This document shows, in pieces, positions 58,977-64,000 of a stretch of 64,000 nt of DNA. This DNA is from Candidatus Vesicomyosocius okutanii (GTDB taxonomy: Bacteria > Pseudomonadota > Gammaproteobacteria > PS1 > Pseudothioglobaceae), in the NCBI RefSeq assembly GCF_000010405.1, contig NC_009465.1, positions 806,001 to 870,000 of the forward strand, read 5' to 3'. A program made the position numbers and the translations under genes. Position 1 is the first letter of the stretch; every line of letters starts with the position of its first letter. Below the pieces are notes generated by a model. The model made no database searches and was not told the DNA's origin. It saw only the letters and a program-made list of their open reading frames with translations.

Positions 58977-59462
58977 ATGACTATTTTTGAAACCAACATG
59001 GGTAATATTCATATTAACGTTGATATTAAAAATACACCAATTAGCGCACAAAACTTTATTGATTATGTGAATAATAGATTTTATGATGGCACTATTTTTC
59101 ATCGTGTGATTAAAGATTTTATGATTCAAGGTGGGGGGTTTACAAAAGATATGATCCAAAAAACCACCAAAACTAACATTAAAAATGAAGCCAAAAATAG
59201 CTTTAAAAATAACAAATATTCATTAGCTATGGCTAGGACTTCTGCGCCACACTCTGCCAGCTCACAATTCTTTATCAACACATCAAAAAACTCATATTTA
59301 GATTTTCCCGGACAAGATGGTTGGGGTTATTGTGTGTTTGGTAAAGTTGTTAAAGGTTTTGAAGTGATTGATAAAATCAACCAAGTATCTACTAGCAACA
59401 AGGATGAACATAGTGATATACCAAATGACTCTGTAATTGTTAATAGGGCATATAACGCTTAA
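58977..59462 (+). CDS. ppiB: Peptidyl-prolyl cis-trans isomerase (cyclophilin type B)
   Basis: Cytoplasmic cyclophilin. The active-site blocks FHRVIKDFMIQGG (about residues 40-52), ARTSAPHSASSQFFI (about 83-97) and YCVFGKVVKGFEVID (about 119-133) match the family. The 161-residue length without a signal peptide fits PpiB rather than periplasmic PpiA. lpxH follows after 2 bases. Confidence 0.95.
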   Translation: MTIFETNMGNIHINVDIKNTPISAQNFIDYVNNRFYDGTIFHRVIKDFMIQGGGFTKDMIQKTTKTNIKNEAKNSFKNNKYSLAMARTSAPHSASSQFFINTSKNSYLDFPGQDGWGYCVFGKVVKGFEVIDKINQVSTSNKDEHSDIPNDSVIVNRAYNA

Positions 59463-59464
59463 CA

Positions 59465-60187
59465 ATGAGTCAAATATTTATCATAGCAGATTTACACCTT
59501 ACTGTTAATAAAATAGAAAAAACTCATCTTTTTATTAAGTTTTGTCAAGAACAAGCTGTTATAGCCGATCAACTTTTTATTCTTGGAGATTTATTTCATA
59601 CTTGGCTGGGTGATGACTTGTCAATTAATTATTATCAAAAAGTTATCTTGACTTTAAAAAAACTAAGTCTTAAAACTAAAATTTTTATCATGACTGGCAA
59701 TCGTGATTTTTTACTAGGCAATAACTTTGTTAAACAAACTAATTGTATTTTAATTAACACTCCTTATTTACTTAAAACTAGTAAACAACAATATTTACTA
59801 ACACATGGCGATGAATTATGCACTGATGACAAGAAATACCAGCGTTTAAAACGCGTATTACAACACCCAATTACAAAATTTATTTTTCTGCATTTAAAGA
59901 CAAAACTACGTATAAAAATTAGTAACAAATTACGCCAAAATAGCATCAAAGCTCAACAAAGTAAATCACTTAAGGTTATGGATGTAAATATGACAAGCGT
60001 CAATCAATTAATGCAAAAATACCCTGGTGTAAATCTTATTCACGGACATACACACCGATTAGACACCCATGTTAATAATAACTTTACTAGATACGTATTG
60101 GGAGAATGGTCAAACAACCAAGGGAATGCAATTAAAATTAATCATCAACAACTAAATCGACTTAAAATTAGCACTACAATCAACTAA
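59465..60187 (+). CDS. lpxH: UDP-2,3-diacylglucosamine diphosphatase
   Basis: Cleaves UDP-2,3-diacylglucosamine to lipid X in lipid A synthesis. Calcineurin-like metal motifs are complete: IADLHL (residues 6-11), ILGDLFHTWLGDD (about 39-51), GNRDFLLG (about 78-85), LTHGDELCTDD (about 112-122) and GHTHRLDTH (about 195-203). Length 240 is typical. Its last 36 bases overlap the end of the convergent RNase gene. With galU and lptG this shows LPS synthesis is retained. Confidence 0.95.
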   Translation: MSQIFIIADLHLTVNKIEKTHLFIKFCQEQAVIADQLFILGDLFHTWLGDDLSINYYQKVILTLKKLSLKTKIFIMTGNRDFLLGNNFVKQTNCILINTPYLLKTSKQQYLLTHGDELCTDDKKYQRLKRVLQHPITKFIFLHLKTKLRIKISNKLRQNSIKAQQSKSLKVMDVNMTSVNQLMQKYPGVNLIHGHTHRLDTHVNNNFTRYVLGEWSNNQGNAIKINHQQLNRLKISTTIN

Positions 60188-61957
60188 ATCAACAGTTGTT
60201 ACTTTTAGTGTTATTTTTTCATCTAGCTTAGGCAAAATTTTAAACCTAATCTGAGTTATCATACCTAATTCAGGAATCATAAGCAATGTTTTATTACCGC
60301 GTATATCCACTACAAAACTATCACCTTGCCATAATGGATTATCAAGTAGATAAACGCATTTATAATGGTCATTACTAGAACGTATTGTCCTACCAACACT
60401 AGACATAGTAGTATTATGAATACCAATAATCTTTTTAACATCCTCCTTGTTTAATGTATCTTCACCTTTAATAAACCGACTAAGCTGTTGATGTGCGAAT
60501 AAATCAAGATACCTTCTAAGTGGACTAGTAATACGTAAATATGCCTTAACTCCTAAACCAAAATGTGGTAAATTCTTGATAGATGTAGCTGAGCGTTTAA
60601 AAAACTTTGTAGCTTTAAATGACTCAGATAAAGATAATGTGTCTTGATTATCTAATATTTCTTGTGAAAACCCTCCTTTATCTTGAATTGTATAAGGCAT
60701 AACAATATTATTATCAACAGCAAATTGTGCAACAACACGACCAGCCATCACCATCATTTCGGCCACCAATTCACGACTTTTACTTAATCTTTGTTGTGTA
60801 ATTAACACTTGGCCCTGCCTAAACCTAATATCAACATTGGGCAAATTTAAACTAATTGCACCATTTTTATATCTATATTGTTTGTGTGCTTTTGTGATGC
60901 TTTGTAATTTTGATAAATATTCATTAGAGACCAACATCCCATCTGCATTATCATAACTAATATTAGTCACTTTAATTATACTACGAACCACTTCAACGTT
61001 ATTAATCTCACCTAATTCTAAAGTAAACCCTATCGACAAAGCATGTGATGTTTCGGTCAATCCCAATGCACACATCTTAGTCACAGAAATAGGTAACATG
61101 TGGATAATTTGCTCAGGTAAATATAAATTAGAAGCACGCTTTTGTGCATAAGAATCCAACTCAGAACCAGCGGTAGCAATCAAAGATACATCAGCAATAT
61201 GAATCCAAATCTTATCGCCATCAACACTAATTGCATCATCAGCATCATTTGAATCAAAATTATCAATTGCATAACTAGATAAATGCGTTAAATCAACCCG
61301 ATCAACTTTCACTATACTAGCATCAATTTGATCATCTTTAAGAATATTATTACGAGTTGGATAAGGATTAAAACCTGGCTTAAAATAATTCAGATTTAAT
61401 AACAATCTATAGGCAGATTCAGGTATATTTTCTATACCAATATTAGATAAAACCTTAGCATGCTTAGATTGATTTAACGCCACTTTCTCAATATCCCTAA
61501 TATAGGGTAAATCTTGTTTATCCAATATATTGTTAGCAATATTATCCGCACAATGCTTAAGATTCTTAGTCTCAATAATTTTAGCATCACGTTTAGTTCG
61601 GATACTTTCAACTTGGTAAGTTGGGCGTATAAAAACTTTGTCTTTTTGCCAATAAAAATACAACCCATCTTCAATTAAAACACAACTACACCAAGCATTT
61701 TTAGCATTATACTCATCAAATAACCATTGCGTTACTTCTTCTAATGTTAATACTTCTTCTTGTAGATCTTCAAGTACAGACACATCTGCATATGTACACG
61801 TGTTATCTACCTGGACAAATTCAGAATGAATAAAACGGAAATCTTTTGCTCGTACCAAGCGCGAAGAACCATCAGCAAACTCTAGTACAAATTTATGTAT
61901 CGTTTGCTTAATAATACGTGCAGGCTTACCTTTATAGGATACTAAAGCGTTAATCAA
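60152..61957 (-). CDS. rnb: RNase II/RNB-family exoribonuclease
   Basis: 3'-5' exoribonuclease. The RNB catalytic block is IDNFDSNDADDAISVDGD (about residues 234-251) with the acidic metal ligands, and the C-terminal part contains YLRITSPLRRYLDLFAHQQL (about 478-497). N-terminal OB-type domains lead in. At 601 residues it is slightly shorter than E. coli RNase II (644) and much shorter than RNase R, so RNase II is preferred, but a divergent group is possible. It overlaps lpxH tail-to-tail by 36 bases. gcvH lies upstream. Confidence 0.85.
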   Translation of the reverse strand: MINALVSYKGKPARIIKQTIHKFVLEFADGSSRLVRAKDFRFIHSEFVQVDNTCTYADVSVLEDLQEEVLTLEEVTQWLFDEYNAKNAWCSCVLIEDGLYFYWQKDKVFIRPTYQVESIRTKRDAKIIETKNLKHCADNIANNILDKQDLPYIRDIEKVALNQSKHAKVLSNIGIENIPESAYRLLLNLNYFKPGFNPYPTRNNILKDDQIDASIVKVDRVDLTHLSSYAIDNFDSNDADDAISVDGDKIWIHIADVSLIATAGSELDSYAQKRASNLYLPEQIIHMLPISVTKMCALGLTETSHALSIGFTLELGEINNVEVVRSIIKVTNISYDNADGMLVSNEYLSKLQSITKAHKQYRYKNGAISLNLPNVDIRFRQGQVLITQQRLSKSRELVAEMMVMAGRVVAQFAVDNNIVMPYTIQDKGGFSQEILDNQDTLSLSESFKATKFFKRSATSIKNLPHFGLGVKAYLRITSPLRRYLDLFAHQQLSRFIKGEDTLNKEDVKKIIGIHNTTMSSVGRTIRSSNDHYKCVYLLDNPLWQGDSFVVDIRGNKTLLMIPELGMITQIRFKILPKLDEKITLKVTTVDLVDCSANFKSI

Positions 61958-61965
61958 TTTAGAGT

Positions 61966-62340
61966 CTAGTTTAATATTTGTGCATAAGCAGTAGAATCCA
62001 TTAAATCAACAACTGAATGAGACTTAAATTTAACTAACCAACCATCATCATAACAACTAGAATTAACCAATTCTGGTTCGTCATCAAGTGCTTCGTTAGC
62101 TTCGATAATTTGCAAATCAGCAGGTGAATAAACACCACTAGCCGCTTTAACAGATTCAACCACACAAAACTCATCATCAATAGATACTTCATCATCAACA
62201 TTAGGTAATTCTACAAATACCATATCACCTAATAATGCTTGTGCATGATCAGTAATACCCATAGTATAAGTGTCATCACCATTATCTAAAATCCACTCGT
62301 GAGTCTGTGTATATTGTCTGTCATCTCTTATTTCACTCAT
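61966..62340 (-). CDS. gcvH: Glycine cleavage system H protein
   Basis: Lipoyl carrier protein of the glycine cleavage complex. The lipoylated Lys lies in [14 protein letters not shown] (about residues 60-73) and the start [15 protein letters not shown] matches GcvH. At 124 residues it is slightly short but complete. gcvT is 43 bases upstream on the same strand; gcvP is not in this window. Confidence 0.95.
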
Positions 62341-62383
62341 GCTGTTCTCCTAAATTTTTTTCAAGTAATTTTTTCTTACTTAT

Positions 62384-63460
62384 TTAAACCAATACAATAC
62401 CATTACGCACAAATGGCGGTTCAACTATTTTAGCGTAAACCTGCCTTTTTCGTATCTCAATTTCACACACACCAAGGCTACCTTTCGGTACGCTTGCCAG
62501 TGCAATTGCCTTACCTATAGTAGGTGAAAATATACCTGACGTAACTTTACCTTCACCTAGACTAGTCATTACTTTTTGGTGGTTACGAATCACACCTTTA
62601 CCTTCTAAAACTAATCCAATAATGGTTTTTTTAACACCCTTATCTTTTAACGTCTCTAATGCATCACGGCCTATAAACGCACGATTTTCGTTGCTTAAAT
62701 CAACCGTCCAAGCTAGTGCTGCTTCAAGTGGTGAAACCATATCATTCATTTCTAAACCATATAAACTTACTCCTGCTTCTAAACGTAAAGTATCAAACGC
62801 ACCTAAACCATAAGGTTTAACACCAGCCTCAAGCAGCATTTTCCAAGTAAATTTTGCCGCATTTAAAGGTAACATAATTTCAAATCCATCTTCACCTGTA
62901 TAGCCTATACGTGCAATAAATAACTTACCTAAACTAGCTGCATTAAATGATTTTAATTCACCACAAACCTCTTCTACTCCTGGTATAGCAGAGAATACTT
63001 TTTCCCTTGCATTTGGACCTTGTACAGCAATCATAGCTAAATCAGATATAGGCTCAACCAATACGTCAAAACTATTTGCTTGAGTGTTAATCCAAGCCAT
63101 ATCCTTATCGGTAGTCCTTGCATTGATAACCATGCGATAATATTCATTATTTCGACAATAAACAATCAAATCGTCCACTATGCCGCCTAACTCATTTAAC
63201 ATACAACCATATAAAGCCTTTCCTTGTACTCTTAACTTATCAACATCATTAGCAATCAAAACTTGCAAGAATGCTTTTGCTTCAACGCCTTTAAAATCCA
63301 CCACGCTCATATGTGAAATATCAAACATACCCGCATCATGGCGTACTTGATGATGTTCCTCAATTTGAGAACCATAATTAAGTGGCATTTTCCAATCCCA
63401 AAAATCAACCATATTTCCTTGTGACTCTACATGTATTTGATACAATGGTGTTTGTTTCAT
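62384..63460 (-). CDS. gcvT: Glycine cleavage system aminomethyltransferase (T protein)
   Basis: Transfers the methylene group to tetrahydrofolate. The family start TPLYQIHVESQGNMVDFWDW, the folate-site MFDISHMSVVDFKG (about residues 45-58) and IGYTGEDGFEIMLP (about 187-200) are clear. At 358 residues it is standard. Its ATG shares one base with the yciB stop (TAATG). With metF it supplies one-carbon units. Confidence 0.95.
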   Translation of the reverse strand: MKQTPLYQIHVESQGNMVDFWDWKMPLNYGSQIEEHHQVRHDAGMFDISHMSVVDFKGVEAKAFLQVLIANDVDKLRVQGKALYGCMLNELGGIVDDLIVYCRNNEYYRMVINARTTDKDMAWINTQANSFDVLVEPISDLAMIAVQGPNAREKVFSAIPGVEEVCGELKSFNAASLGKLFIARIGYTGEDGFEIMLPLNAAKFTWKMLLEAGVKPYGLGAFDTLRLEAGVSLYGLEMNDMVSPLEAALAWTVDLSNENRAFIGRDALETLKDKGVKKTIIGLVLEGKGVIRNHQKVMTSLGEGKVTSGIFSPTIGKAIALASVPKGSLGVCEIEIRKRQVYAKIVEPPFVRNGIVLV

Positions 63461-64000
63461 TATTTTTTATCTTCTTTAATATATTTCTTAATAAAAATTA
63501 TCATTATGATTATCAATATAAGTGTTAGTCCCATAGTGCCAAATAATTTAAAATTAACCCAAGATTCTTCAGCCTCTTGGGCAATAATACAAAGATTACT
63601 CATTGCTATATTCGTGCAATCTAACATTGTCAATTCAATTTTAGGATCAAGTTCAGTAGAAGTAAACAATGCCTCTCTAGCACTTAAAGCAATATTAACA
63701 TAGTAAGCATTAACAATCGCAATACCTATAAAACCAAATCCCCACAACCAACTAAGCTGACACCATACATTTATCGGCAAATCTAATTCTTTTCCTAACA
63801 TCCTTTGTAATAAGGTTTTTTTACCAATCCACATACTTAACACTAACATAAAAGCAAATACCACATACAACACACTAACTTTCCACATTAAAAATGCAGG
63901 ATCTCTTAAAACAAGCGTTACTCCTCCTAAAACTCCCAATAAACCAAATGTTATTAAATGCGTATTTTCGAACCTTCCTATTTGGAAACGTACAATTATC
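63460..64000 (-). CDS. yciB: YciB (inner-membrane septation protein A), partial
   Basis: Runs off the right edge with an open frame, so the N-terminus is missing. The visible 180 residues carry the YciB core: GGVTLVLRDPAFLMWKVSVLY, then KKTLLQRMLGKELDLP, and near the C-terminus ESWVNFKLFGTMGLTL. It is an inner-membrane protein with several helices. An insertion of about 40 residues (from SAREALFTSTELD to CIIAQEAE) separates the middle helix from the WVNFKLFG block, where E. coli YciB has only a short loop. Its stop overlaps the gcvT start. Confidence 0.85.
   Translation of the reverse strand, partial: IIVRFQIGRFENTHLITFGLLGVLGGVTLVLRDPAFLMWKVSVLYVVFAFMLVLSMWIGKKTLLQRMLGKELDLPINVWCQLSWLWGFGFIGIAIVNAYYVNIALSAREALFTSTELDPKIELTMLDCTNIAMSNLCIIAQEAEESWVNFKLFGTMGLTLILIIIMIIFIKKYIKEDKK

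Noticed and set aside
1-64000. CRISPR arrays, insertion sequences, prophage or toxin-antitoxin genes
   Set aside because: No regularly spaced repeats, transposase-like genes, integrase or short paired toxin-antitoxin genes were seen on either strand.

Overview
The window is an AT-rich bacterial chromosome segment with dense, mostly single-copy housekeeping genes, many start/stop overlaps, and scattered AT-rich gaps that look like decayed genes. A complete reverse dissimilatory sulfite reductase (rDsr) locus, the gammaproteobacterial character of the other genes (lolCD, mlaA, lptG, lpxH, yciO/yciV, yciB, infA-tRNA-Leu) and the reduction style point to a sulfur-oxidizing gammaproteobacterium of the SUP05 group. 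The best fit is a thioautotrophic intracellular symbiont of vesicomyid clams (Ca. Ruthia / Ca. Vesicomyosocius type). The species assignment is inference; it was not searched. No insertion sequence, prophage, CRISPR array, integron or rRNA was seen.

Layout. 1-2 kb: LolC/E-LolD lipoprotein release. 2.4-6.4 kb (minus): infA, tRNA-Leu(CAA), then a Na+-pumping oxaloacetate decarboxylase (oadG-oadA-oadB) ending in panD. 6.5-10.6 kb: metF, a three-gene minus-strand unit (unknown, hemD, small HTH protein), a Ca2+/Na+ antiporter and tsaE. 11.2-23.7 kb (minus): dsrA-B-E-F-H-C-M-K-L-J-O-P-N-R in the order known from purple sulfur bacteria, with gltD just upstream. 25.5-31.4 kb: rplS, greA, and carA-mlaA-carB. 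31.5-34.3 kb: small sulfur/metal carrier genes (HMA protein, ThiS, a PP-loop tRNA thiolation-like enzyme, and a TusE-like DsrC paralogue). 34.3-42.4 kb: alaS, yciO, yciV/rnm, then glmS-pgi-galU. 43-47 kb: a small glycosyltransferase island containing a decayed GT25 copy and an unrecognised 246-residue protein. 48-64 kb: glnS, surE, clpA, lptG, guaA-tadA, fabD-fabG, rplU-rpmA, ppiB-lpxH, an RNase II-family gene, gcvT-gcvH, and a partial yciB at the right edge.

How the genes work together. DsrEFH and DsrC deliver sulfur to DsrAB, which oxidises it to sulfite. DsrMKJOP links DsrC thiols/disulfides to the membrane quinone and periplasmic cytochrome pools. DsrL is the NAD(P)H-linked flavoprotein partner and DsrN makes amidated siroheme. 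The other genes supply envelope precursors (glmS, galU, lpxH, lptG, fabDG, mla), nucleotides (carAB, guaA), one-carbon units (metF, gcvTH) and translation components.

The most interesting leads are the sulfur-carrier cluster at 31.5-34.3 kb beside a canonical rDsr operon, the mlaA gene inside carAB (with its lipobox missing), the decaying glycosyltransferase island with its unknown protein, and an internal insertion in YciB. I did not find a clearly novel defence or mobile system. Several standard start choices were corrected from the sequence (oadG, infA, dsrA, dsrM, dsrK, dsrO, dsrH, tsaE, thiS, clpA, yciO and the HTH gene).
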